44,861 nucleotides of DNA from Proteiniphilum sp. Lineage in GTDB: Bacteria > Bacteroidota > Bacteroidia > Bacteroidales > Dysgonomonadaceae. Numbering within the stretch: position 1 is the first letter of the stretch; the number at the start of each line of letters is the position of its first letter. Of the stretch, positions 34,780-44,200 are shown one piece after another. The position numbers and the translations under genes were made by a program. The notes below the pieces were generated by a model. It had not been told where the DNA came from. It ran no database searches and saw nothing but the letters and a program-made list of their open reading frames with translations. The stretch is taken from contig WOYT01000121.1 of assembly GCA_011620695.1 (NCBI GenBank), positions 1 to 44,861 of the forward strand, given 5' to 3'.

Positions 34780-36200
34780 GTCCTGATCCTGTCTTTATAA
34801 AGATTGTGTGCATTCATCCTGACGATATCGAGGGAGGCGTCGCTGTTGTCTTCCCAGCGGCGGCAGAGGTAGAGTACGTCATAAATACGTCCTATCTGGT
34901 AGTGGCGGGAGATGTTCAGCCCGAGTGCATAATCCTCGCCGTAGCTGGTATTGGGCACCTTGATTTCCCGCAATACCGGCGTATAGAAAGCACGGGGTGC
35001 CCCCAGTCCGTTGATGCGCAGTGCGTTGTTCCTGCCGTTTTCGGGGGTCCACTCGCGGTGGTCGATGATGCCCGGGGGGATCATCTCCATGTGGAAGTTG
35101 GTCATCTGATAGGTACCCACGACCATGGCGCAGTTCTGTGCGTAGAAAGCATTTACAATTTTTTGCAGTGTATCCTCGCCGCTGTACACATCATCGCTGT
35201 CGAGCTGTACAGCGAATTTTCCGCATCGGGGGTGATGGACTGCCATGTTCCAGCAGCCGCCGATGCCCAGGTCGTCTCTCTCCGGAACGATATGGATCAG
35301 TCGTTCGTCATTTTTGAACTCCGCGATGGCCTCCGTGGTGCCGTCGCTGGAGTGATTATCCACCACGATCAGGTTAAAGGGGAAGGTGGTCTGCTGACTT
35401 AACGCCGACCTGATGGCATCCCGTATGGTCTTGATGCGGTTGCGCACCGGGATGATCACCGACGCTTCAACCTCGAAATTGCCCTGGTTAAATTCAATTT
35501 TCTCGAACCGTGGTTCCAGCCAGGCGCCCACATCTTTCAGGTGCTGGGTGCAGACCTGCTCCATCTCGAGCTGCACCTGCCGGTTTTTGGGATCCACGTA
35601 GTCGAATATTTTCTGACCCGAGGCACGGGTATCTTCCTCCATCATTGTATAAAGGTATTCATTGATATGTACCAACGGATTCTTTTGGGAGACCTTGAGC
35701 CTGAGATCGTAGAGTCCGGCATATTTATAGGCTCCTGCCTTCATCTGTCGTGCCGCTTTCTTCAGTGCCTTTGCATTGTAGAGGAGCAGTGAGCCAAAAT
35801 CGAAATCATCGCGCAGACTACCTTCCTGATAGTCGATCACCGGATGGTTGCTCTTCGCTCCGTTGCTGATGGTGTAGGAATCGGCATACACCATGCCGGC
35901 TTGTGCATCATCCGCAATACGTACCATCCGTTCCAGTGCGAAATAACCCGGTTTCAGCACAGTGGGCTTCTGATAGATGAGCGTATAGTCGGTATTCGAT
36001 TTCTGCGCGATCTTCTTAACCGTGGTACTGCTCTGGAGCGTGTCGATGGCGATGTTTTTGCACCCTTTGATCGTTTCTCTGCTATCTTCCGGAGTAAGCA
36101 AATAGATCTTGTCTATCGACTCCGATTGTCTGAGCTCTTCTACCGTTTTCCTTGCCTGATCCGGTTCTGTGAAGAGAATAAAGGCGTTAATTTTTTTCAT
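34746..36200 (-). CDS. tandem-domain GT2 glycosyltransferase
   Basis: The 484-aa cytoplasmic protein has two GT-A-like halves. The C-terminal half (about 245-470) is a normal GT2: [19 protein letters not shown] and the metal-binding LDSDDVY (Asp334-Asp337), plus the acceptor-side [12 protein letters not shown]. The N-terminal half (about 1-190) follows the same plan ([41 protein letters not shown]) but has YQKPTV where the DxD motif should be, so it looks catalytically dead. Such enzymes transfer a sugar from a nucleotide donor. Its place in a salvage operon, 6 bp after the amidase gene, is unexpected; it might decorate or re-use recovered sugars. Confidence 0.83.
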   Translation of the reverse strand: MKKINAFILFTEPDQARKTVEELRQSESIDKIYLLTPEDSRETIKGCKNIAIDTLQSSTTVKKIAQKSNTDYTLIYQKPTVLKPGYFALERMVRIADDAQAGMVYADSYTISNGAKSNHPVIDYQEGSLRDDFDFGSLLLYNAKALKKAARQMKAGAYKYAGLYDLRLKVSQKNPLVHINEYLYTMMEEDTRASGQKIFDYVDPKNRQVQLEMEQVCTQHLKDVGAWLEPRFEKIEFNQGNFEVEASVIIPVRNRIKTIRDAIRSALSQQTTFPFNLIVVDNHSSDGTTEAIAEFKNDERLIHIVPERDDLGIGGCWNMAVHHPRCGKFAVQLDSDDVYSGEDTLQKIVNAFYAQNCAMVVGTYQMTNFHMEMIPPGIIDHREWTPENGRNNALRINGLGAPRAFYTPVLREIKVPNTSYGEDYALGLNISRHYQIGRIYDVLYLCRRWEDNSDASLDIVRMNAHNLYKDRIRTWELQARKRLK

Positions 36201-36206
36201 AATCTG

Positions 36207-39200
36207 CTAATCATTCCACGTTTCCGTGATGTTTTTAATAAGTTTATTCCTATGCTCCTGACCCTTGATGGCTTCAATGGGAAAGCCCAGGATGCAGCTG
36301 TTGTAGTCCACACCCTTGTAAAGGATGCCGGCACTCAGGTTGTTTTCCGAATATCGGAAAACAGTGAATGCCTGCTCATCTGCCGGCTCAATGGCGTCGG
36401 GGTGTTCCACCACATAGCTTTCGCTGTTCAGCTCATTGTAATAGTTGTAATGACCCGAGATGGATGGGTAGGGAGACGGTACAGCCTTCACACGACCGGT
36501 TACTGCCCCGTTGTTGTTGCGCCATTTATATTTGAGGATGTTTTGGGCCCACTCCCGGTCCTCATTTGTAGCGTATGGATTATCCCACAGGTCGGTACCG
36601 ACAAAAGCGCCGCTGACGAGGATGTTGCCGCCATTGTTGCAAAAGGTAGCAATCGCCTTCTGCTGATTGGAAGTAAATGTCTTGAAACGAGTCGGTTTTG
36701 CTCCGCGTGCGATGCTCCACTCCCGCTGTTTACCCAGGATCCAGTCGACCGTGCCATAATCGTTCAGGTTCACCATCCCGTTTTCCACGGCCGATGCTGC
36801 ACAGGAGACAAATGAGTAGCCCGCTTCCGCAAAAGCCTGCCCATGCACCATGGGATAGTCAAAGTTGTTGCCGGCAATCCGCATTGTCTCATAATTGGCG
36901 TTGCTGTCGCCGAAGCCCGAGGCATCGTCGTCCATCCAGGGGATGATGCGTCGGAACTCATTCTGTTGACCGATAAAATGGTGGTCGGCGATGTAGGGTA
37001 CGCCATTATCCACATTTCCCACGAAACCGGCGATGCTGTCCTGAGAGGCCGTGAAACTAAATGGAGCGGAAACCCTGGTGAATCCGTTCACGATCAGCAC
37101 CTCTCCCTTTTGGTTTGATTTTCTGCAGAGCGAGAGGGTCTCCGAGGGAAAGCTTTTCCCCCCTTCATTCAGGGCCTCTACCCGGAAGCTGTAAAGGCTG
37201 TCTTTTTGAATGGTTGTGCTGTAGCTGTTGTGCTCCACCCTCACGCCATTGTCGAAACCGCTCCCGTTGATGCGGGTGTAAACGATGTAACCCGTTGGGG
37301 TGGCAGAGGGTTCCGCCGGGTCGTTTGTCGGTTGCCATCTTAATTCTATTTCTGTCTCCCCACTGAAGCCCGCCGAAAAATCTTTTACCGGCAGCGGTTG
37401 CACCACAAAGGGTCGGTTGTATTGGGTGGCAAGAAATTTGAGCATCCCCTTGTAAACGGAACGGCTTACGGTGAAGCGGAAGGTGGGATCCAGGCCGTAG
37501 CGCATATCGGCGAAGTTCTGGTGGGAGAGGAGCTCCAGCAGCATGGTCGGCACATTGGGGATGCGTGCTTCGGCATAGGAGCGGTTCCACAGATGACGTC
37601 GCGTCCAGTCCGGTTCAAAGTCACGACGGATATCGTTTACAATCTCCTCCATGATCAGTTCCGTCAGGTCGCGGGAAGCCCACCGTGAGCGTCCGTTTTC
37701 GAACCGTTCCTGGTTGTGGTGCGTCATGTAGATGCCCAGCGTACCCACGATGCTGTCGCCCCAGAAGGTGCCGGCATCGGTATGAAAAGCAAAGGCAAGA
37801 TCCAGTGGAATATTTAGTCCCTTCTTCCTGGGTAGTACCGAAGAGCCTCCGGCCAGCCAGTTGACCCACACGCCGCGACTGGCATAATCGTCGGTATAAT
37901 CATTCTTCCCTTTGCTGCGGTTATATACACTGTCGGGCACTCCTGCCCACTGCATCCAGTAGCGTGCACCCTCGGCGTAGCGGGGGTAACCGCTTATCTC
38001 GGGGGTGTAAGATATCTTTGAAATGAGTGTATCGCCCCCATTCAGGCTGTCGGAACTTTTCGTGTTCTCACGCTCGAAGCCTCCGGGGTGTGGCATCCGG
38101 GCAATGTTACCCATTCCCCCGCCGATTTTTACCGCATCGGCAGTAACGATCCTCCCGGCACGACGACTTTTGTTGGAGAGGGTGATCATATGATGGTTCC
38201 CTTTCTCGAAAGGAAAGCTGCCCAGATAGATCCAGGTGCCTCCTCCCATCTGCTGGTTCACCTTGAACTGGGTTGTACCACCGGCATGGGATATGGTATA
38301 AAGCGCATCGTCGCTGCTGTTCTTTACTGTCTGGTAGGAGACATAGACACCATATTCCCCTTTTTCCGGTATGTCGGGTTGCCAGGTGGCGACTGAAACG
38401 GCACCCTTGGTGATGGTTCTGATTTTTCTTGCCTTTCCCATCCTGAAAGGGTTCTCCCCATCAAGATAGTACTCCTTACCGTTGGCAAAACCTGCGGAGT
38501 CACTCATCTGCCAACGCTCTTTGCCGTTTCGCTCGCTGTAGGAAGAGCCTGCGCTGCTGCCCTCCTGGTCGATGATCAGCTCGGTGGGGTTGTAGTCCCG
38601 TTCACGGGGCATGAACACGTTGGCACCGGCGTTCTCCAGCATCGGTACCAGGAAGGGTATCACATAACTTTGGGTGTAGAGATCCTCTACCGTCTGAAAG
38701 ATGCGTGCCCGCTGCCATTCCCAGCGCCCCAGCTTCTGCTCGTAGTACCAGCCGTGGCTTTGCCACAGGGCGATGTGGTTGTTTTGCAAACCTTTGTTAT
38801 AAGGTGCGGAAGGGTCGGATAACGGGGTGATGAGGGGTGTTTTTACCTTGTGGGCAATGATCCGGTTTTTGTCTTTCTGCTTGCCTCGGTAATAATTGGG
38901 TACCAGATGGCTGATCTCCTCTCCGTCGCTGAAGACGCTGATGCGGTATTTCTTCTGATCCTGTGGAAGATAATAGCGGATGCTGTCGTAGATGTGATAA
39001 ACGGTATGATCCCGCATGGGCAGGTAGGAGAGTGCGAGGTTGGTATATAACTCCACCGATCTCTTCCGATGATTAAACGCAATGCTGTCCACCGTCACCC
39101 TTCCCGGCCGGAGCAGTACCTCCCGGTAGATATTGGTCAATGATTTGTTGAGTTTAAATTTCAGAGAATCCTCCTGAAGATCTTGGGAAAAAGATGAAAA

Positions 39201-39242
39201 GGAGGCAGTCAGAATGAATGCCATAAAAAAATATTTCTTCAT
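36207..39242 (-). CDS. exported N-acetylmuramoyl-L-alanine amidase, split by a golvesin-like domain
   Basis: The 1011-aa protein has a signal peptide (to about residue 20). An Amidase_3-type fold can be traced: zinc His163 (WQSHGWYYE), zinc Glu186 (RIFQTVEDLY, then VFMPRERD), zinc His487 (AFAFHTDAGTF) and catalytic Glu570 (MLLELLSHQN). About 270 residues are inserted between the second and third ligands, including a beta-sandwich like the golvesin/xanthan-lyase C-terminal domain (about 245-380, GEYGVYVSYQ...TWIYLGSFPFEKG). A fibronectin type III domain (about 618-710) and a glutamine-amidotransferase-like C-terminal domain (about 725-1011) follow. Databases often call such proteins xanthan lyase; the metal ligands argue for a peptidoglycan amidase. 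It is the first gene of the operon. Confidence 0.82.
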   Translation of the reverse strand: MKKYFFMAFILTASFSSFSQDLQEDSLKFKLNKSLTNIYREVLLRPGRVTVDSIAFNHRKRSVELYTNLALSYLPMRDHTVYHIYDSIRYYLPQDQKKYRISVFSDGEEISHLVPNYYRGKQKDKNRIIAHKVKTPLITPLSDPSAPYNKGLQNNHIALWQSHGWYYEQKLGRWEWQRARIFQTVEDLYTQSYVIPFLVPMLENAGANVFMPRERDYNPTELIIDQEGSSAGSSYSERNGKERWQMSDSAGFANGKEYYLDGENPFRMGKARKIRTITKGAVSVATWQPDIPEKGEYGVYVSYQTVKNSSDDALYTISHAGGTTQFKVNQQMGGGTWIYLGSFPFEKGNHHMITLSNKSRRAGRIVTADAVKIGGGMGNIARMPHPGGFERENTKSSDSLNGGDTLISKISYTPEISGYPRYAEGARYWMQWAGVPDSVYNRSKGKNDYTDDYASRGVWVNWLAGGSSVLPRKKGLNIPLDLAFAFHTDAGTFWGDSIVGTLGIYMTHHNQERFENGRSRWASRDLTELIMEEIVNDIRRDFEPDWTRRHLWNRSYAEARIPNVPTMLLELLSHQNFADMRYGLDPTFRFTVSRSVYKGMLKFLATQYNRPFVVQPLPVKDFSAGFSGETEIELRWQPTNDPAEPSATPTGYIVYTRINGSGFDNGVRVEHNSYSTTIQKDSLYSFRVEALNEGGKSFPSETLSLCRKSNQKGEVLIVNGFTRVSAPFSFTASQDSIAGFVGNVDNGVPYIADHHFIGQQNEFRRIIPWMDDDASGFGDSNANYETMRIAGNNFDYPMVHGQAFAEAGYSFVSCAASAVENGMVNLNDYGTVDWILGKQREWSIARGAKPTRFKTFTSNQQKAIATFCNNGGNILVSGAFVGTDLWDNPYATNEDREWAQNILKYKWRNNNGAVTGRVKAVPSPYPSISGHYNYYNELNSESYVVEHPDAIEPADEQAFTVFRYSENNLSAGILYKGVDYNSCILGFPIEAIKGQEHRNKLIKNITETWND

Positions 39243-39274
39243 GGGAGGCTCGTTTTACATTTTTTCAATTTTCA

Positions 39275-39307
39275 CAAAATTAGGGAAAATGAATGAATAA
39301 ATTCAAA
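39275..39307 (-). promoter_or_regulatory. promoter of the peptidoglycan salvage operon
   Basis: The -7 box TAATTTTG (39282-39275) and a TTTG at 39307-39304, 21 nt further upstream, fit the Bacteroidetes consensus. The ATG at 39242 follows 32 nt after the -7 box. A second -7-like TATCTTTG (39427-39420) lies further upstream. Confidence 0.55.
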
Positions 39308-39364
39308 CTTTCAACTGTAGTTTGCTTTGTGAAGTAATGGCAAACCAGTAAACTTTCCCTGAAA

Positions 39365-39452
39365 AAGGGTTGCCTAAAAGTTTAATTTTTTGCTGTTACA
39401 CCCTTGAATCATATCAAGACAAAGATAACAGAGCAACCTTTAGACAACCCTT
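39365..39452 (-). terminator. possible terminator/attenuator between susD and the salvage operon
   Basis: AAGGGTTG (39452-39445 on the minus strand) pairs with CAACCCTT (39372-39365), which is followed by TTTC. The 72-nt loop contains a smaller hairpin CTTGA/TCAAG (39403-39418). The large loop makes it a weak terminator on its own; partial read-through from susCD is possible. Confidence 0.35.
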
Positions 39453-39460
39453 ATCAAACC

Positions 39461-39484
39461 GGGAATACTCAAATAATTATTCCC
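39461..39484 (-). repeat. inverted repeat across the susD stop codon
   Basis: GGGAATA (39484-39478 on the minus strand) and TATTCCC (39467-39461) form a perfect 7-bp stem with a 10-nt loop; the stop codon lies inside. No U-tract follows, so it is more likely an mRNA 3'-end or processing structure than a terminator. Confidence 0.35.
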
Positions 39485-41204
39485 ATCCCGGATTCTGTAC
39501 CAATTGAGAATTCAAAGAAATTTGATCCGATGGTATGGGATACCAGTAGTGTTTCTGATTGAACTGTCGGGTTTTCTCCTTGGTTCCGTCAATATAATTA
39601 CCCACTTTGTCCACAACAAGGTTGTAGGGATCATTCACAATATTGGCACCCAGAAGGATATCCGGATTTAGAGAGGAATCCAGCTTATCGAGTTGATGCC
39701 ATCTGATCAGGTCCCAGTAGCGGGTCCAGTTATCAAACATCAGTTCGTTACGGCGTTCACGACGAATTTCCCAGATAAGATCACTCACATCCATATTATT
39801 GGCGGGATCGGAATATCCCACGTTTACGGTTAACGGAGGAATGCCGGCCCTGGATCGCAGCTTGTTGATTGATTTGTCCAGATCGTCCTGGGTGATAGTG
39901 CCTGACTCTGCACACGCTTCTGCATATTGTAAATATACGACCGATAACCAGAAGATGGGCGCGTGGGTAAAATTGGCATTGGTTTGGTTTCTGTACATGT
40001 TATCCAGACTCTTGTTGTCATATTTACTTACCCCGTACCCGGTGGATGATGTCATTGAGATACCGGTTCCAAACCGTGTAAATCCTCGTCCCACATAGCA
40101 GAGTGCTGTATCGATGGTTTGACTGAGTCGTTTATCACGTATATCCAGTATCTTTTTAATTGACATCACCGTATCGGGAACCACATTGCCTCCCACTGTT
40201 TTGGTTCCTATCTTCATTACTGCGGCGTCCGATTTATCGAGAGAGGTCAGTGCCAGTGGCTTACCGTCCGTGAAAAGATAAGATTCGAATGCATCTTTGC
40301 TCATGCCGTTTATTTGGGTTGATGAGCTGATATAGGCGATCAGGGAGTGATGCAGCACATTTTGTTTGTAGGCTTTGTAGAAAATCATTTCCGGGTTGTT
40401 GGCCAGATTGACTGAATTGTAATTCTCCTGATAAGTAGGACTTAATGTGAAATTTTTGTTCATCAGGAAAGCAGCTGCTGTTTTCGTTTCAGTGAGAAAT
40501 TTGCTGGCACCTGTCATATCGGGTGCTGTCTGACCGTCTTCCGCTTTCCGATATTTACGGTAACTGCCTTCGAAAAGGGTGATTTCGGCTTTCATGGCAT
40601 AGGCGACATTTTTGTTCAGCTTTGTTTTGGAATCATTGTCATACATGTTTTCACAAGCGTAATTTAAATCTTCCAACACGTTATCCATCACCACATCACG
40701 ATTTTCCCGGGGCCCGTATAAATATCCCTCATCTGTGATATCCAAAGATTTATCTACCCATGGGACGTCTCCATAGGCACGTACAAGCTGATAATAATGC
40801 CAGGCTCTCATTAAACGGCCAACGCCTTTCCAGTGATTTTTAGCTTCATCACTCATATTAACTTTATCCACATTCTCAAGCAAGATATTAGCGCGTCTGA
40901 TCTCAATCCATCCATCACGCCAGTTGGTACTGCTTGCCGGCACGTTTTGAAATGTCCAGTCAGCAAAACTTCCGCCCGCCTGGTCATCGGAAAGGGTCCG
41001 GAAATAAAAGAGACCGGTGCCGCCGCCATTTCCGTAACCCAGGAAAGTTTGGTAGAAGGTGTTGGCATAACCGGTTACATTACTTTCATTTGTCCAGAAG
41101 TTATCGTTGGTAAAAGTATCCAACGGACCTTTGTCCAGAAAGTCGTTACAGGATGAGAAAGCCAAAATTGCAGCAGCGATGTATATGATATTTGTTTTCT
41201 TCAT
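39477..41204 (-). CDS. SusD/RagB-family outer-membrane glycan-binding lipoprotein
   Basis: SusD-like lipoproteins sit on the cell surface as a lid on the SusC transporter and capture its substrate. The 575-aa protein has a lipoprotein signal with Cys19 (LAFSSCNDFLDKGPLDTFTNDNFW), the TPR-like RAWHYYQLVRAYGDVPWV motif and the C-terminal IRRERRNELMFDNWTRYWDLIRW typical of RagB/SusD. It begins 31 bp after the SusC stop. The ligand cannot be told from sequence; no glycoside hydrolase adjoins it in this window, and the next gene downstream is the peptidoglycan amidase. Confidence 0.95.
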   Translation of the reverse strand: MKKTNIIYIAAAILAFSSCNDFLDKGPLDTFTNDNFWTNESNVTGYANTFYQTFLGYGNGGGTGLFYFRTLSDDQAGGSFADWTFQNVPASSTNWRDGWIEIRRANILLENVDKVNMSDEAKNHWKGVGRLMRAWHYYQLVRAYGDVPWVDKSLDITDEGYLYGPRENRDVVMDNVLEDLNYACENMYDNDSKTKLNKNVAYAMKAEITLFEGSYRKYRKAEDGQTAPDMTGASKFLTETKTAAAFLMNKNFTLSPTYQENYNSVNLANNPEMIFYKAYKQNVLHHSLIAYISSSTQINGMSKDAFESYLFTDGKPLALTSLDKSDAAVMKIGTKTVGGNVVPDTVMSIKKILDIRDKRLSQTIDTALCYVGRGFTRFGTGISMTSSTGYGVSKYDNKSLDNMYRNQTNANFTHAPIFWLSVVYLQYAEACAESGTITQDDLDKSINKLRSRAGIPPLTVNVGYSDPANNMDVSDLIWEIRRERRNELMFDNWTRYWDLIRWHQLDKLDSSLNPDILLGANIVNDPYNLVVDKVGNYIDGTKEKTRQFNQKHYWYPIPSDQISLNSQLVQNPGWE

Positions 41205-41235
41205 ATTGTTATCTTTTTACAATGAATACAACGAT

Positions 41236-44200
41236 TTAGAATGTAAGCTGAACGCCAAATGATACTGTTCTGTACATCGGGTCTATTCGTCCCCAGGTTG
41301 CATTACCCAGGCTCACTCCTTCTTCTTTGTCATTTACTTCAGGATCGACGGGGGCATTGCTTTTATTGATCAGTTCCATCAGGTTATTGGCACTGAAATA
41401 GACTCTGGCTCTTTGCATATAGATCCTGGATGCCATATTGGTGGGGATTGTGTAGCCCAGTGTCAGGTTCTTGAAGCGCAGATAGGCCATGTCAACCAAA
41501 TATTTTGTCTGAGGGTAAAAGTTATGATTACCTAATTCCAGGACAGAAATCGTACCTCTTCCGGCGTTACCCGGATATAACCTTGGAAAATCGGCTTTGG
41601 AGTCCGGGTTCTCTTCTGTCCAGTAATTTGTCTGGTTTTCATAAATTGCATCGGCGCCACGCATCATCGGCATTACAAATGCGCTCTGTGTCCATACCGA
41701 GCGTTTACCCACACCCTGGAAAAACATATCAATGTCGAATCCTCTCCATTCGGCACCCAGACGAAAACTGTACTGATAACGCGGAGTGATATTACCGATC
41801 ACTTTCAGATCACCATGGTCATCGGCCGTACCTTTACCGCCATCAATAACGCCACTTCCGTCCAGATCCTTGAATTTGATATCACCGGGGCCAAAAACAA
41901 ATGTTCCTTGTTGTAAACCGACCTGGGATGGAATCCCGGGTTTATAGGTCCCGTCAGCATTAAAATCTCTCTCTGTAAAATAACGATCTGTTTCGAATCC
42001 CCAGATATCGCCATACCGTTTACCACTATAATTCTGGTTCAACAATTTGGCCTCATTGTCCCATTCAGTAATATCTGTGATAAAGTCTCCCACATTGGCA
42101 TTCGCATATAGCAGTAGATCGTTGAAACGGTGGCGCCCGTCGATCGTTAGTTCCCATCCCCGTGTGCGAAGAGATCCTGCATTGATATAAGGTGCAGTGG
42201 CTCCAAGTACCTGCGGCATGGTTTGGCCTGGTGCCAGCATGTCTTTCGTTGTACGTTGATACCAATCGAACGTAAAATTCAGTTCGTTGTTAAAGATTCC
42301 CAGGTCAGCACCAAAATCGAGCGTTTGTATGCGCTCCCATTTCAATGTGGAAGAGACTAATTTCGGCAGGTCGTAAGCCACCACTTTGGTTCCGTCATCT
42401 GCCAGCCAATAGGTATTGTTTTCAGTGCGTTTTGCCAGTGTGGAAAGGTACATGTTATTACCCACCGCCTGATTGCCAATTTCTCCGTAAGAGGCTCTCA
42501 ATTTGAGATTATTGATCGATTCTTTTAATGGATCGAAGAATGTCTCTTCGCTGATCCTGTATCCGGCAGATGCCGAATTAAAAAATGCCCATCGATCGTT
42601 GGCGGGAAACCGGGAGGATCCGTCGTATCGACCGTTTAACTCCAGCAACCACTTCCCTTCATAGTCGTAGTTCAAGCGGCCAAAGTATCCGGCAGTTGCC
42701 CAATGTGAGTGTGCTCCATCGACGTATTGACTGCCTGTAGCCAGATCAAATTCCGGAAGATTATAGTCCAGCAGGTCATCTCTTTGGGAATAATGGTTGA
42801 AATATGTATTTCCTTCCGCATTTCCCCCTAACATAAGATTGAAATGATGGTGATCGGGCAAAGAAAATTCATAATTTCCATAGATATTCACTGCAAAAGT
42901 CTTATCCTGATCGGACTGTTGTTCCAGCAAGGAACTACTGGTATATAACGTTGTATTTTCGATGGCCCCTCCCCAGGAGTTCCATCCGCCTACCGGTATA
43001 TAAGCAGCTTTATAGGTATAGTTATTAATATTATACGTATAGTCGGCATTCAGGGTCAATCCCTTTGCAAGGGTAGCCTTTGCAAAAGTTCCCATACGAA
43101 TAAAACTATTGTTGTCAGTCCAGTCACCCGCTTGTTTGCGGTAAGCAATATCGTTCCGGAAATCGGTACCCTGATACGTTCCATAAGGGCCAAAGAAGCT
43201 TCCCCAGCGCCACATGTACTGATAGGTTGTTCTGCGTGTAGCTGGCCCAATAAAATCTTTATTGCTGTAATTGAACCGGGCACCAACCTGTAACCAATCT
43301 GTCACGTCGGTTGTTACGTTCAACATGGCTGTCCATTTGTCCAATTTCTCGGGAAAATAGGTCATGACCCCTTCCTCGTGGTTATATCCCACCGACATGT
43401 AATAGGAAGTTTTTCCGCTTGTTCCTTGCAGGGAGAGGTTATGGCTCTGTGACGGTTTCCAGTTTCGGAACATGATATTCACCACATCCCAGTCTGCAAA
43501 GTACATACCCACACCGTTGTTGTCCAGGATGAAATCACCGAGGGGTTTAGAACTATCTGTCAATGCATCCTTGTGACCCAATACCATCTCCCGGTAATTG
43601 GCTTTCTTGCCATTATGTTCGTCTCTCCATTTTTCTGCATAAGGAAGCATTTCATCCAGGTACATGCCAAACAACTCATTGGCTAATCCGGCGCGTTGGT
43701 TTGCGGCAATCAACGCTTTCAATTGTGTTGGAACATCGGGATAGTCAGGTAAGATTGTGGGGGTATCCCAGCCAAAATTATTGGTATAGTTTACAGATAC
43801 CCTATCTACCTGCCGTGCCGATTTGGTTGTGATCAGTATCACTCCAAAAGCAGCTCTGGTACCGTATATTGAGGTTGATGCAGCGTCCTTCAGGACAGAT
43901 ATATTTTCTATATCCTGCGTATTCAGAAGGGAAAGATCGTCCATGGGCACGCCATCAACAACAATCAGCGGTTTACTGGTTGCATCATTGCTTAAAGTTC
44001 CCAGGCCACGAATGGTCACAGAGGGCTGTGCTCCCAGTCTGCCACTGCTGCTGATAACGGATAAGCCCGGGACTGCACCCTGTAGCGCTTTCGAGATATC
44101 AGAATAGGGACGTGCCTCCAAGGTCTTGCTGACATCCACGGTGGAAACCGCTCCTGTTAAATTGGCTTTCGTTTGAATACCATACCCCACTACCACTAAC

